Positions 10,519 to 20,223 are shown, numbered from the stretch's first letter. The stretch is DNA of 64,000 bases from Hyphomonadaceae bacterium BL14 (GCA_027627705.1 CP091242.1:298076-362075), one strand, 5' to 3'. Numbers and translations: made by a program. The notes: a model not told the origin generated them from the sequence alone.

Positions 10519-10970
10519 GCGCGCAAGACATGATCACGCCGGACGAGATTTTGCGCCGTCTGCCGCACCGTCACCCGTTTTTGCTGGTGGACCGGGCCGA
10601 GCGCTATGTTCCGGGTGAGTCAATTCTGGGGATCAAATGCGTTTCGGCGGCTGATCCGTATTTTCCCGGGCACTTCCCGGGCAATCCCGTGATGCCCGGC
10701 GTGCTGATCATCGAGGCCATGGCCCAGACCGGCGCGATATTGATGTCCAAGACGCTGGATGCCGATATCGCCAATACGGTGATCTATTTCATGGGTGTGG
10801 ATCATGCCCGCTTCCGCAAGCCGGTGCGGCCGGGTGATCTTCTTGAGATGCCGGTGGAAGTGACCGCCAGCCGGCGCGGCGTCTTCAAGTTCAAGGGTGA
10901 GGCCCGCGTGAACGGCGTGAAATGCGCCGAGGCCGAGTTCGCGGCGACATCCGCCCCGAGGGAGGCCTGA
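10515..10970 (+). CDS. fabZ: 3-hydroxyacyl-ACP dehydratase
   Basis: FabZ dehydrates 3-hydroxyacyl-ACP in fatty acid elongation and competes with LpxA/LpxD for the same substrate pool. The hot-dog fold residues are clear: LPHRHPFLLVDRAE, then PGHFPGNPVMPGVLIIEAMAQ with catalytic His53 and Glu67. The frame is open further upstream, but the ATG at 10515 overlaps the lpxD stop (ATGA) and gives the normal 151 residues, so the upstream extension is rejected. Confidence 0.97.
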   Translation: MSAQDMITPDEILRRLPHRHPFLLVDRAERYVPGESILGIKCVSAADPYFPGHFPGNPVMPGVLIIEAMAQTGAILMSKTLDADIANTVIYFMGVDHARFRKPVRPGDLLEMPVEVTASRRGVFKFKGEARVNGVKCAEAEFAATSAPREA

Positions 10971-10975
10971 CATTC

Positions 10976-11764
10976 ATGGCGCAAATTCACCCTACCGCCC
11001 TGATCGACCCGTCCGCCAAGATCGGTGCGGATGTGGAGATCGGCGCCTATTGCGTCATCGGACCGAATGTGGAGATCGGCGCGCGCACGCGCCTGCATTC
11101 CCATATATCGGTGCAGGGCTGGACCAGGCTGGGAGAGGACTGCGTGCTGCATCCTTTCGTGGCGCTGGGCGAGCCGCCACAGGACTTCAAATACACGGGC
11201 GGCGAGGTCCGGCTCGAGATCGGTGACCGCAATACGCTGCGCGAACAAGTGACGATGCATCTGGGTACGCCCACGGCCCGTGGAATCACGCGTGTTGGGT
11301 CCGGCGGCTATTTCATGGTGGGGGCCCATGTGGCCCATGACTGCATTGTCGGGGACAATGTGGTGTTCGCCAATAACGCGACGCTCGGCGGTGAATCCAC
11401 GCTGGGCGATTTTGTCATCATGGGCGGGTTGTCGGCCCTCCACCAGAAATGCCGGATCGGCAAATACGCCTTTGTCGGCGGGGGCGCGGCGGTAACGGGC
11501 GATGTCATCCCCTATGGCATGGCGGATAATCATGGCTGGCTGGCCGGGCTGAATCTTGTGGGCCTGAAGCGCCGCGGTTTCTCGCGCGAGACCATCCATA
11601 ATCTGCGCGCGGCGTACCGGCTGCTGTATGCCGAAGAGGGCGCGTTCAACGAACGCATCGAGGACGCGGCGCGCCTGTTCGCGGGCTCGCGCGAGGTGAT
11701 GGACATCATTGAATTCATCAGGGCTCCGGCCGCGCGTCCGCTGTGCAGCCCGGAACCGCGCTGA
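10976..11764 (+). CDS. lpxA: UDP-N-acetylglucosamine acyltransferase
   Basis: LpxA transfers the first hydroxyacyl chain from ACP to UDP-GlcNAc, starting lipid A synthesis. The product is a hexapeptide-repeat left-handed helix (IHPTALIDPSAKIGADVEIGAY and onward) with the catalytic His at residue 121 in GAHVAHDC. The C-terminal helical domain contains GLKRRGFSRETIHNLRAAYRLL. The ATG at 10976 has GGGAGG upstream and removes an 18-residue extension that lies inside fabZ. The length is 262 residues. Confidence 0.97.
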   Translation: MAQIHPTALIDPSAKIGADVEIGAYCVIGPNVEIGARTRLHSHISVQGWTRLGEDCVLHPFVALGEPPQDFKYTGGEVRLEIGDRNTLREQVTMHLGTPTARGITRVGSGGYFMVGAHVAHDCIVGDNVVFANNATLGGESTLGDFVIMGGLSALHQKCRIGKYAFVGGGAAVTGDVIPYGMADNHGWLAGLNLVGLKRRGFSRETIHNLRAAYRLLYAEEGAFNERIEDAARLFAGSREVMDIIEFIRAPAARPLCSPEPR

Positions 11765-11765
11765 C

Positions 11766-12638
11766 ATGGCGGGCGCCTGGACGCGTCTGGGCCTGATCGC
11801 AGGGGGTGGCGACCTGCCCGTTCATGTCGCCGAGGCGGCCCGGGCCGAAGGCCGGCTGGGCATCGTGGTGGCGCTGAAAGGCTTTGCCGATCCGGACCGG
11901 TTTGACGGTGCGCACACACGCGGGCTGGGCGAGCTGGGCGGGGTGATGAAGGACCTGGCGCAGGCCCGGTGTGACGCTGTGTGCTTCGCCGGGATCGTCA
12001 GGCGGCCGGACTTTTCCCAGATCAAACCCGATTTCAAGGGCCTGTCGGTTCTGCCCAGAATGATTGCGGCGGCGGCGCGCGGCGATGATGCGCTGCTGCG
12101 CACGGTGATCGGCGTGTTTGAAGCTGAAGGCCTGGCCGTGGTGGGCGCCGACGAAATCGCCAGCGACCTGACGGCGCGCGAAGGTTTCCTGGGGGCTGTG
12201 CGTCCTGACGCCGCCCAGCGGCGCGATGCGATGCGCGCGCTTCATATCGCCGGCGTGATCGGGGCTGAGGATGTGGGGCAGGGCGCGGTGGTTTGCGACG
12301 GTCTTGTGCTCGCCGTGGAGGCGCAGGAGGGCACCGATGCCATGCTCGATCGGGTCGCGGGCCTGCCTGAGACCCTTCGCGGCACATCGGATCAGCGGCG
12401 CGGCGTCCTGGCCAAACGGCCCAAGCCCGGCCAGGAACGGCGCATTGATCTGCCGGTGATCGGCGTGTCGACGGTGGAGGGTGCCGCGCGCGCCGGGCTG
12501 GCGGGCATTGCTGTGCCGGCGGGCGGTGCGCTGATCCTGGGCGGTGAGGCGGTCAGCCGCGCCGCGGAGGCTGCCGGCCTGTTCGTCTGGATCGCCGGTG
12601 ATCAGGCGGCGGGTGAAGAGGCGGCGGGCGATGGCTAG
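11766..12638 (+). CDS. lpxI: UDP-2,3-diacylglucosamine diphosphatase LpxI
   Basis: LpxI cleaves UDP-2,3-diacylglucosamine to lipid X and UMP. It replaces LpxH in most alphaproteobacteria and is unrelated to it in fold. The sequence shows family features: LGLIAGGGDLPVHVAEAAR at the N-terminus, a central RPDFSQIKPD segment, and the C-terminal KRPKPGQERRIDLPVIG region. The ATG at 11766 lies 1 base after the lpxA stop. The last 8 bases overlap lpxB. The product has 290 residues. Confidence 0.94.
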   Translation: MAGAWTRLGLIAGGGDLPVHVAEAARAEGRLGIVVALKGFADPDRFDGAHTRGLGELGGVMKDLAQARCDAVCFAGIVRRPDFSQIKPDFKGLSVLPRMIAAAARGDDALLRTVIGVFEAEGLAVVGADEIASDLTAREGFLGAVRPDAAQRRDAMRALHIAGVIGAEDVGQGAVVCDGLVLAVEAQEGTDAMLDRVAGLPETLRGTSDQRRGVLAKRPKPGQERRIDLPVIGVSTVEGAARAGLAGIAVPAGGALILGGEAVSRAAEAAGLFVWIAGDQAAGEEAAGDG

Positions 12639-13812
12639 GCCGGCGCGCATCTATATCGCGGCCGCTGAAGCCTCGGGCGACATGCTGGCGGCTGAGCTCA
12701 TCGACGCCTTGCGCCGGGCCGACCCCAATGTCGAGATCGCCGGCATGGGCGGGCCGGAGATGGCGCGCCGGGGCATCGTCTCGCCATTTGATATATCGGA
12801 CTTGTCGGTGTTCGGCCTGCTGGACGGGGTGCGAATCGTCAGGCTGGTCCATGAGCGGGCCGAGCAGGCGGCGCAGGCCGCGGCTGAATTCGGCGCCGAC
12901 GCCGCGGTGCTGATCGATTCCTGGGGCTTCATGCTGCGCCTGGCCTGGAAGCTGGAGGCCCGCGCGCCGGACATCAAGCGCATCAAATATGTCGGCCCGC
13001 AGGTCTTTGCCGCGCGCCGGGGCCGGGCGAAAGTGCTGGCGCGTCATGTGGATCATCTGCTGGCGATACACCCGTTTGATGCTGAGTATTTCGAGCCCCA
13101 CGGGCTGAAAACGACGTTCGTGGGCAATCCGGCGCTGGCCCGTGATCTGTCCGGTGACGGGCGTGCATTCCGAAAACGTCATGGCATCAGAGCGGATGAG
13201 GACGTCCTGCTAATGCTGCTGGGCAGCCGCCGGGGCGAGCTGGAGCGTCTTTTTGAGCCCTTCGCGACGGCGGCAGGCCGCCTGCGCGAGGCCAGGCCCC
13301 AGACCCGGCTGGTGACTGCGCTGGCACCGTCCATCGCCGTGCAGGCGCGCGAGATGATTGCCGCTGAGCCGGCGTTCTCAAATCTGGTGATTGTCGATGC
13401 GCCCGAGCGCCTCGACGCCTTTCATGCCGCCGATGCGGCGCTGGCGTGTTCGGGTACGGTGACTCTGGAGCTGGCGCGGCTGGGCGTGCCGACTATCGCC
13501 GCCTATCGCCTGGGCTGGATGAACTGGGCGCTGGCTCGCTATATCCTGATGAAGGCGAAATATATTTCGCTGGTGAACATCGCCGCTGACGAGATGCTGA
13601 TCCCGGAATACGTCCAGATGGACTGCACCGGCGACCGTCTGGCCGAGGCCGCCTACGCCATGCTGGAAGATGCGCGCGGGCGCGACGCCCTGTCAGAGCG
13701 CCTGCGCGAGGTGACGGAGGTCATGGCCGGCGAGGGCGGCGACCCGGCGACGGTGGCGGCGCGGACCATTCTGGATCTGGTTCAGGCCAAAGCGGACGGC
13801 GTGCGCGCCTGA
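12631..13812 (+). CDS. lpxB: Lipid A disaccharide synthase
   Basis: LpxB is a GT19 glycosyltransferase that joins lipid X to UDP-2,3-diacylglucosamine. The N-terminus, IYIAAAEASGDMLAAELI, and the GMGGPEM motif are typical. The C-terminal half has the donor-site region ALACSGTVTLELARLGVPTI and LPEYVQ-like IPEYVQMD. The ATG at 12631 overlaps lpxI by 8 bases and gives 393 residues. It ends the lipid A run and faces gltA, with a hairpin between them. Confidence 0.96.
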   Translation: MARPARIYIAAAEASGDMLAAELIDALRRADPNVEIAGMGGPEMARRGIVSPFDISDLSVFGLLDGVRIVRLVHERAEQAAQAAAEFGADAAVLIDSWGFMLRLAWKLEARAPDIKRIKYVGPQVFAARRGRAKVLARHVDHLLAIHPFDAEYFEPHGLKTTFVGNPALARDLSGDGRAFRKRHGIRADEDVLLMLLGSRRGELERLFEPFATAAGRLREARPQTRLVTALAPSIAVQAREMIAAEPAFSNLVIVDAPERLDAFHAADAALACSGTVTLELARLGVPTIAAYRLGWMNWALARYILMKAKYISLVNIAADEMLIPEYVQMDCTGDRLAEAAYAMLEDARGRDALSERLREVTEVMAGEGGDPATVAARTILDLVQAKADGVRA

Positions 13813-13843
13813 GGGTCCGCGCACGCGAACCTTCAGGCGCGCC
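13801..13843. terminator. Hairpin between convergent lpxB and gltA
   Basis: GTGCGCGCCTGAGGGT (13801-13816) pairs imperfectly with ACCTTCAGGCGCGCCAC (13829-13845), giving a long G+C-rich stem that includes the lpxB stop codon. There is no clear T-run on either strand, so a factor-independent terminator is only inferred from its place between two 3' ends. Confidence 0.4.
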
Positions 13844-13854
13844 ACATTCGGTTT

Positions 13855-15159
13855 CTACCGCTTGTCCAGCTTCACGTATGCGCGCTCGGGCGAGCCGGTG
13901 AAGACCTGGCGCGGGCGGCCGATCTTCTGGCTGGGGTCCTCGATCATCTCGCTCCACTGGGCGATCCAGCCCACGGTGCGCGCCACGGCGAACAGCACGG
14001 TGAACATGTCGGTGGGGAAGCCCATCGCCCGCAGGGTGATACCCGAATAGAAGTCGATATTGGGGTAGAGCTTCTTCTCGACGAAATACTCGTCCTCCAG
14101 CGCAATGCGCTCCAGCTCCATGGCCACGGCCAGCAGCGGTTCGTCGCGCACGCCCAGCTCGTCCAGCACGGCGTGGCAGGTGTCGCGCATCACCTTGGCG
14201 CGCGGGTCGTAATTCTTGTAGACGCGGTGACCGAAGCCCATCAGGCGGAAAGGATCATTCTTGTCCTTGGCCTTGCGGACATATTCGGGAATGCGGTCAA
14301 CCGAGCCGATCTCTTCGAGCATGGTGAGCGCGGCTTCATTGGCACCGCCATGGGCCGGACCCCACAGCGAGGCGATCCCCGACGCAATGCAGGCAAAGGG
14401 ATTGGCACCCGAAGAGCCGGCCAGACGCACCGTGGAGGTGGAGGCGTTCTGCTCGTGATCGGCGTGCAGGATGAAAATCTTGTCCATGGCGCGCGCGAGG
14501 GTGGGGGACACCTCGTAATCCTCGGCCGGGACAGCAAAGCACATGCGCAGGAAATTGCCCGCATAATCGAGCTCGTTGCGCGGCGTGATGAACGGCTGGC
14601 CGATGGAGTATTTGTAGGCGCGCGCGGCGATGGTCGGCATTTTTGCAATCATGCGATGGGCCGAGATGGTGCGCGCCTGCAGATCATTGATGTCGGTGGA
14701 GTCGTGATAGAAGGCGCTGAGCGCGCCAACCGTGCCGACCATGATCGCCATCGGGTGGGCGTCGCGGCGGAAACCGCGGAAAAACTGGTCGAACTGGTCG
14801 TGCAGCATGGTGTGCCGGCGGATCGTCCAGTCGAAGCTGTGCAGCTCGTCCTTCGTGGGCAGATCGCCATGCAGCAGGAGATAGGCGGTTTCGATGAAGC
14901 TGGCATTGTCGGCCAGCTGGTCGATGGGATAGCCGCGATAGAGCAGCACGCCCTCGTCACCGTCGATATAGGTGATCTGGCTTTCACAGCTGGCGGTGGA
15001 GGTGAAGCCGGGATCGTAGGTGAACACACCGGCATCGCGGTAGAGGGTGCGGATGTCGATCACGTCCGGACCCACCGAGCCGGCCAATACCGGCAGGTCA
15101 TAGGTTTTGCCGTTAATCGTCAGCTGGGCTGCGCCCTTGTTCTCAACCTTGTTTTTCAT
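13855..15159 (-). CDS. gltA: Citrate synthase (type II)
   Basis: Condenses acetyl-CoA with oxaloacetate at the entry to the TCA cycle. The catalytic regions are present: [19 protein letters not shown] and [15 protein letters not shown] with the two active-site histidines, and [16 protein letters not shown] with the active-site Asp. The N-terminal extension (about 60 residues with [17 protein letters not shown]) is typical of the hexameric, NADH-sensitive Gram-negative type. It has 434 residues. It is transcribed after gltX with 63 bases between. With aceA and aceB in this window it supplies the acetate-assimilation route. Confidence 0.97.
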   Translation of the reverse strand: MKNKVENKGAAQLTINGKTYDLPVLAGSVGPDVIDIRTLYRDAGVFTYDPGFTSTASCESQITYIDGDEGVLLYRGYPIDQLADNASFIETAYLLLHGDLPTKDELHSFDWTIRRHTMLHDQFDQFFRGFRRDAHPMAIMVGTVGALSAFYHDSTDINDLQARTISAHRMIAKMPTIAARAYKYSIGQPFITPRNELDYAGNFLRMCFAVPAEDYEVSPTLARAMDKIFILHADHEQNASTSTVRLAGSSGANPFACIASGIASLWGPAHGGANEAALTMLEEIGSVDRIPEYVRKAKDKNDPFRLMGFGHRVYKNYDPRAKVMRDTCHAVLDELGVRDEPLLAVAMELERIALEDEYFVEKKLYPNIDFYSGITLRAMGFPTDMFTVLFAVARTVGWIAQWSEMIEDPSQKIGRPRQVFTGSPERAYVKLDKR

Positions 15160-15222
15160 CTCATCACCCTCGCTTCTGGCGGCCGGCCGGGCGCTGAGGG
15201 GCGCCCTTGGCCGGCGCGCCGG

Positions 15223-16620
15223 TCAAATCACATCATCGAGCCGGGCCAGGACTTCGTCGCGTCCAAGGATGGCCAGCACGAAACTCATATCGGGCGCGGG
15301 CGCGCCCCCTGTCATCGCCGCCCGCAGCGGCTGCCCGATCTTGCCGAAACCGACCCCTTCGGCTTCGGCGAATGCTTTCAAGGCATCGCCCAGCGCCGCC
15401 TCGCTCCAGTCATTGTGACTGGCGAGCGTCAAACGCAGGCGGCCCAGACGCGCCAGCGCGTCTTCGTCCAGAGCCTTGGCGGTTTTGCCCGCCAGCGCCA
15501 CAGGACGCAACTGCAGCATAAAATAGACCTGTTCTTCCAGTTCGGCGAGGGTGGCGGCGCGCTCTTTCAGCGCGTCCATGCTGGCGCGCACCCAGGCACG
15601 GCCCGTGTCGTCGAGGCGCAAGCCGGGTTTCGTCTCCAGCCGCGCCCACAGTAGATCGGTCAGGCGACCGGACTCCGCGCGCTTCATATGGAAGGCGTTG
15701 ACGCTGGCCATCTTGTCAAAGTCGAGCCGGGCAGGCGCTTTGTTCAGGCCCGCCAGATCAAAGGCGGCGATCATCTCGGCATCGGTGAACAGCTCTTTGT
15801 CGCCATGCGACCAGCCCAGGCGCAGCAGATAATTGCGCAGCCCCTCGGGCAGATAGCCCATGTCGCGATAGGCCTCCACGCCCAGCGCGCCATGGCGCTT
15901 GGACAGCTTCTTGCCGTCCGGTCCGTGGATCAGCGGGATGTGGGCGAAGTGCGGGACGGTCCAGCCCAGCGCATCATAGATCTGGGTCTGGCGCCCACCA
16001 TTGACCAGGTGGTCATCGCCGCGGATCACATGGGTGATGCCCATATCGTGGTCATCGACCACGACGGCCAGATTATAGGTCGGCGCGCCATCGGAGCGCA
16101 GCAGCACCAGATCATCAAATTCCTTGGCCGCCCAGCGCACTTCGCCCTGGACGCCGTCCTGGATGGCGACATCGCGTTCGGGTGCCTTGAAGCGCACGAC
16201 ATAGGGTGCGTCAGGGCCGTCGGACGGGTCCCGGTCGCGCCAGGGCGACCGCAGGGCGCGGCCTTCGTCGAACGCGGCCTGGCGCAGGGTTTCGACCTCG
16301 TCCGGGGTGCACCAGCAGCGAAAGGCAGCTCCGCGGGCGATCAGCGCATCGACCACTTCACGGTGGCGCTCTGCGCGCGCAAACTGGGATACCGGTTCAC
16401 CGTCCCAGTCGAGGCCCAGCCAGCGCATGCCGTCGAGGATTGCGGCGACGGCGTCGTCTGTGGAGCGGGCCCGGTCCGTGTCTTCGATACGCAGCTTGAA
16501 CTGTCCGCCATGGCGGCGGGCGAAGAGGGCACTGAACAGCGCCGTGCGGGCTCCGCCGATATGCAGATAACCCGTGGGCGAGGGCGCAAAGCGCGTGATG
16601 ATCGTTCGTTTATTTTGCAC
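15223..16620 (-). CDS. gltX: Glutamyl-tRNA synthetase
   Basis: Class I aminoacyl-tRNA synthetase that charges tRNA-Glu and, in organisms using the amidotransferase route, tRNA-Gln. The HIGH-like motif is in RFAPSPTGYLHIGGART near the N-terminus, and the KMSKS-like loop is KKLSKRHGA. The start is GTG at 16620; no better start was found. At 465 residues it has the usual length of alphaproteobacterial enzymes. The gltX-gltA order is common in this group. Confidence 0.96.
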   Translation of the reverse strand: MQNKRTIITRFAPSPTGYLHIGGARTALFSALFARRHGGQFKLRIEDTDRARSTDDAVAAILDGMRWLGLDWDGEPVSQFARAERHREVVDALIARGAAFRCWCTPDEVETLRQAAFDEGRALRSPWRDRDPSDGPDAPYVVRFKAPERDVAIQDGVQGEVRWAAKEFDDLVLLRSDGAPTYNLAVVVDDHDMGITHVIRGDDHLVNGGRQTQIYDALGWTVPHFAHIPLIHGPDGKKLSKRHGALGVEAYRDMGYLPEGLRNYLLRLGWSHGDKELFTDAEMIAAFDLAGLNKAPARLDFDKMASVNAFHMKRAESGRLTDLLWARLETKPGLRLDDTGRAWVRASMDALKERAATLAELEEQVYFMLQLRPVALAGKTAKALDEDALARLGRLRLTLASHNDWSEAALGDALKAFAEAEGVGFGKIGQPLRAAMTGGAPAPDMSFVLAILGRDEVLARLDDVI

Positions 16621-16762
16621 TTGCGAAGAGGTGTTGCGCTGCGGGAGCGCAGACTTAGCATGTCAGCTGCGCGCAGTGATAGCCTCTCCCTGCCGATTGC
16701 GCCGGGCAGGGGGCGAAGCGGTCAGGCCATCCAGGAGGGATGGCGGCGCGCGCCGGGTGTGA

Positions 16763-17323
16763 TCAGCGCGCGTCAGCCTCGATGTGCAGGGCCACGGTGA
16801 CGGTTTCGCCTACATTGCCGGCACCCCAGCTGGACCCGCTGATCCCGAACGCCGAGCGGGACACCTCGAACTGACCCGCCGCGACGGCCCGGGTCCCGTC
16901 AATCTCCAGCGTGAACGCAAGCACCACCGGCTCTTCCATGTCGCGGATGGTCAGGACGCCATGGGCCTCATAGCCGCCATCCACCGCGCGCACATCGTCG
17001 GAAACGAAGCGCGCCTCAGGGTGAGCGCTGGGTGCAAGGCCTTCGCTGGACAGCATGGCCTGCTGATAATCACGCGTCGTCATGGTCGCGCTGCCGGTGC
17101 GCACCACTGCGTCGATGCGCGCGGCGGCGAGGTTGTCCGGATCGAGCGTGATCTCGGCGTCAAAATCGGTGAAGCGGGCTTCAGCCGGTGAGTTGAACAC
17201 GGTGATCGTGGCGCGCACCGAGCTCGCCTCGCGGTCCAGTGCCCAGTCCTCGGCGGAGGCGGATGCTGCAAAGGCGAGAGACGCGGCCAGAGCCATGGCG
17301 AGGCGGGCGGTGAACAGGCGCAT
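16763..17323 (-). CDS. YceI-family periplasmic lipid-binding protein
   Basis: YceI proteins form a lipocalin-like beta-barrel that binds isoprenoid-type lipids in the periplasm; the precise role is usually unknown. The 186-residue product has a signal peptide ending near ASASAEDW (about residue 25). The family body then begins WALDREASSVRATITVFNSPAEARFTDFDAEI and ends EVSRSAFGISG...GNVGETVTVALHIEAD. It lies alone between gltX and dgt, 142 bases from the gltX start. Confidence 0.88.
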   Translation of the reverse strand: MRLFTARLAMALAASLAFAASASAEDWALDREASSVRATITVFNSPAEARFTDFDAEITLDPDNLAAARIDAVVRTGSATMTTRDYQQAMLSSEGLAPSAHPEARFVSDDVRAVDGGYEAHGVLTIRDMEEPVVLAFTLEIDGTRAVAAGQFEVSRSAFGISGSSWGAGNVGETVTVALHIEADAR

Positions 17324-17445
17324 GAGGATACCTCACTGACTTGGGGCGGAGGACGGCGTGTCCGTCTGTACCCGATGAGATAAGGGACCGCCGCGCGGCA
17401 ACAACGCGCACGGTGCGAAAAGCCGTGCTTCCGCGCAGGAAAGGC

Positions 17446-18621
17446 TCAGCGCCAGCCGTCGACGCTGAACAGCTTGCGATGCTCGTCTACGGCGTAGCGG
17501 TCGGTCATGCCGGCGATATAGTCGCACACCGCCCGCGCCGTGGCCTGACCGCCCGCGCCATCACAGGATTTCTGCCAAGTGGTGGGCAGGAGCCCTGGAT
17601 CGCTCAGGAAGGCTGCGAACAGGTCGCGCACCACACGTTTGCCTTTTTCTTTCATGCGCTTGACCTTGTAGTGCAAGTACAGGTTCGCATAGAGGAAGCG
17701 GCGCACGGCGGCGAGTTTCTCGGTCATGCTTTCGGAGAAAGCCACCACCGGTTCATTCAGCGCGCGCACGGCATCCGGGCTGTCGGCGGCGCACTGCTGA
17801 AGCCGAAGGCGGGTTTCGGTCAGGACGTCGGCGACCATCAGCCCGATCAGCTCGCGCACGGCTTCGTGAATGAGAATGTCTTCTCCAATGCCGGGATAGC
17901 GCGCGCGCACGCCGCGGAACACATCGCCCACCAGCGGCAAATCGAGGAGCTGATCGAGGGTCAGTATCCCGGACCGCAGCCCGTCGTCGATGTCATGATT
18001 ATTGTAGGCGATGTCGTCTGACAGCGCCGCGATCTGCGCCTCTACCCCGGCATGGGTATGCAGCTCCAGCGCGCGCCAGCCTTCATAGGCGGTGAACCCC
18101 CAGGCCAGCCCTTCTGGCCCGGCGCCCGGGGCCAGCAGGGGGCCGTTGTGCTTGACCACGCCTTCCAGCGTCTCCCACGAGAGATTGAGGCCTTCGAACT
18201 GCGGATAGCGATGTTCCAGCTTGGTGATCACCCGCAGGGTCTGGGCGTTGTGGTCGAACCCGCCAAAGTCGGACATGGCGTCCTGCAGCGCATCCTCGCC
18301 GGAATGCCCGAACGGCGGATGGCCCAGATCATGGGCGAGCGCGGCGGCCTCGGCGAGGTCTTCGTCAACGTACAGCGCGCGCGCCAGGGTGCGGGCGATC
18401 TGGGCGACTTCCAGTGAGTGGGTGAGGCGGGTGCGGTAGGCGTCGCCTTCATGGGCGACGAAAACCTGGGTCTTCTCTTTCAGGCGCCGGAACGCGCTGG
18501 AATGGATGATGCGGTCGCGGTCGCGCTGAAACGCGGTGCGCATGGCGCTTTCAGGCTGCGCGAACGCGCGCCCCCGGCTGCGGGCCGGATCACAGGCATA
18601 GGGGGCGCGGGCGTGTGTCAT
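17446..18621 (-). CDS. dgt: dGTPase-like HD-domain triphosphohydrolase
   Basis: Hydrolyses deoxynucleoside triphosphates to nucleosides and triphosphate. It belongs to the HD superfamily, with metal-binding residues in THSLEVAQIAR and HDLGHPPFGHSGEDAL, and a distal SDDIAYNNHDIDDG motif. The frame is open to 18660, but family proteins start close to the R-A-P-Y-x-C-D-P segment, so the ATG at 18621 is preferred (391 residues). It is divergent from erpA with about 90 bases between, which must hold both promoters. The C-terminus (CDYIAGMTDRYAVDEHRKLF) is typical. Confidence 0.92.
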   Translation of the reverse strand: MTHARAPYACDPARSRGRAFAQPESAMRTAFQRDRDRIIHSSAFRRLKEKTQVFVAHEGDAYRTRLTHSLEVAQIARTLARALYVDEDLAEAAALAHDLGHPPFGHSGEDALQDAMSDFGGFDHNAQTLRVITKLEHRYPQFEGLNLSWETLEGVVKHNGPLLAPGAGPEGLAWGFTAYEGWRALELHTHAGVEAQIAALSDDIAYNNHDIDDGLRSGILTLDQLLDLPLVGDVFRGVRARYPGIGEDILIHEAVRELIGLMVADVLTETRLRLQQCAADSPDAVRALNEPVVAFSESMTEKLAAVRRFLYANLYLHYKVKRMKEKGKRVVRDLFAAFLSDPGLLPTTWQKSCDGAGGQATARAVCDYIAGMTDRYAVDEHRKLFSVDGWR

Positions 18622-18710
18622 CGGGAGCAGGGTCTTCCATGGCGGGCTGTAGCGGTCCATATACTGTGCTGCGCCGGCAAACGGAAACCAGAGTACGGAC
18701 GGACACTGCC

Positions 18711-19040
18711 ATGAGCGAACCTCAGATCACGCTATCGGCCTCGGCGGCCCGCCAGATCAAGGCGATCACCCAGAGCCAGAACGCCGCCTTCCTGCGGGTG
18801 TCGGTGGTGGGCGGGGGCTGTTCGGGCTTTTCCTACAAGTATGATCTGGAGAACGAGGCGGCCGGGGATGATCTGCGCATCGAGCGCGATGGCGCGGTAG
18901 TGCTGGTCGATCCCATGAGCGTGGAGTTTCTGGACAAATCCGAGATCGACTATGTCGACGAGCTGATCGGCGCCAGCTTCCAGATCCGCAATCCCAACGC
19001 GGTGGCCGCCTGCGGCTGCGGCGTCAGCTTCGCTGTCTGA
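18711..19040 (+). CDS. erpA: Iron-sulfur cluster insertion protein
   Basis: An A-type carrier that passes 4Fe-4S clusters to apoproteins, for example enzymes of isoprenoid synthesis. The HesB/IscA fold is recognised from LSASAARQIKAI, GGGCSGFSYKYDL with the first cluster Cys, and the C-terminal ACGCGVSFAV with the other two. The frame is open upstream, but the ATG at 18711 gives the normal 109 residues. The residue before the last motif is Ala where Ser is common, and two Ala-Val residues follow; neither should affect the ligands. It is followed 17 bases later by a nitroreductase. Confidence 0.93.
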   Translation: MSEPQITLSASAARQIKAITQSQNAAFLRVSVVGGGCSGFSYKYDLENEAAGDDLRIERDGAVVLVDPMSVEFLDKSEIDYVDELIGASFQIRNPNAVAACGCGVSFAV

Positions 19041-19057
19041 TTTCCAAGGGGCATCCC

Positions 19058-19729
19058 ATGACCGTTTCCGAGGCGCTCAAAGCGCGCATTTCCACGCGCG
19101 CGTTTCTCGACACGCCGGTTTCGAAAGCCGAGATCGAGGCGATCCTGGAGGAGGCGCGCTGGGCGGCGTCGGGCGGCAATCTTCAGCCCTGGCATGTGAT
19201 TGCAGTGGCCGGCGAGGCGCGCCAGCGCGTCATGGACGCGGTGCAGGAGAAGCTCAAAACCGATCCCTTCGCCAATGAGGCCGATTTCCCGGTGTACCCT
19301 GAGAGCCTGTGGGAGCCCTTTCGCTCGCGCCGCTTCCAGGTGGGCGAGGACATGTATGCTCTGCTGGGCGTGCCGCGCGAGGACAAGGGCGCGCGCTTTG
19401 CCCATCTGATGGAGAATTACCGCTTTTTCGGCGCGCCCCAGGCGCTGTTCTTCGCCATCGACGCGCGCATGAACCCGAACCAGTGGGCGCATCTGGGGAT
19501 GTTCATGATGTGCGTGTGCCTGGCGGCGCAGGCGCGGGGCCTCGCCACCTGCATGCAGGAAGCCTGGACGCCCCATTGCCGCACGGTGGGGAAGGCGCTG
19601 GGCGTGGAGGTGCCGCTGCAAATCTATTGCGGCTTGGCCATCGGCCATGCCGACCCGGACGCGGTGGTGAACCGGCTGCGATCGCGCCGCGCCGAGGTGG
19701 ATGAGTTCACCCGGTTTGAGGGGTTTTAG
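19058..19729 (+). CDS. Nitroreductase-family flavoprotein
   Basis: An FMN-dependent oxidoreductase of the nitroreductase fold. The substrate is not predictable; members reduce nitroaromatics, quinones or dehalogenate substrates. Features are the N-terminal ISTRAFLDTPV, the FMN-contact segment ARWAASGGNLQPWHVIAV, and a C-terminal half with CLAAQARGLATCMQEAW and YCGLAIGHADPDAVVN. At 223 residues it is of usual length. It probably shares a transcript with erpA. Its 3' end overlaps the convergent gene by 4 bases. Confidence 0.88.
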   Translation: MTVSEALKARISTRAFLDTPVSKAEIEAILEEARWAASGGNLQPWHVIAVAGEARQRVMDAVQEKLKTDPFANEADFPVYPESLWEPFRSRRFQVGEDMYALLGVPREDKGARFAHLMENYRFFGAPQALFFAIDARMNPNQWAHLGMFMMCVCLAAQARGLATCMQEAWTPHCRTVGKALGVEVPLQIYCGLAIGHADPDAVVNRLRSRRAEVDEFTRFEGF

Positions 19730-20223
19730 GCGGCCGGGACAGTCTCTCTTGAAGCACGCGCTGGCTGGTGGCGGCTGATGAGACGGAACCAGAAATAGAA
19801 GATCCCGCTGAACAGAAAGACACAGAAGAATATCACTTCCGGCATGCTGATCCTGACATCTTCCCTGGCCAAACCATCATGAAGCGAGATTGCGCTTAGG
19901 CCGGTCAGCCCTACCAGGCTCAGAACCCAGACCCAGATCAATGCATCCAGAGAAGACGGGGCGGTCCAGCCCTCAATATGGGGGATTTGATTTGAAAAGA
20001 CCAGTATTTGATAGGCGGCAAACGCGGAAAAGAGAATTCGGGATGGGAATTTGAAGCCCTTGAGACCGAACAGTTCCACAGAATAGGCAAAAAACGCCAC
20101 ATAGTAAGTCGCCGTGATTGCGATCAGGGCCTGGCTAGCGATCGGGTTATCAATAAAAATTGCGGCGATTACGCCAGCGAAGACGCCGGGCGTGAATAGC
20201 CACGGGTTGAAAAATTGCTTCAC
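19726..20223 (-). CDS. Four-helix hypothetical membrane protein
   Basis: Not recognised. The 165-residue product starts MKQFFNPWLFTPGVFAGVIAA and has about four hydrophobic segments (roughly residues 10-28, 33-52, 92-112 and 128-147), rich in Phe and Tyr, with a short basic tail. There is no signal peptidase site, so it is probably an inner-membrane protein. The DNA is visibly lower in G+C than its neighbours and uses rarer A/T-ending codons, which suggests more recent arrival. It overlaps the nitroreductase end by 4 bases, and its promoter must lie in 20224-20325. Confidence 0.65.
   Translation of the reverse strand: MKQFFNPWLFTPGVFAGVIAAIFIDNPIASQALIAITATYYVAFFAYSVELFGLKGFKFPSRILFSAFAAYQILVFSNQIPHIEGWTAPSSLDALIWVWVLSLVGLTGLSAISLHDGLAREDVRISMPEVIFFCVFLFSGIFYFWFRLISRHQPARASRETVPAA

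Noticed and set aside
14173..15654. 493-codon open frame on the plus strand opposite gltA and gltX
   Set aside because: Shadow of two well-supported minus-strand genes in G+C-rich DNA; composition is Gly/Arg/His-rich without a family motif.
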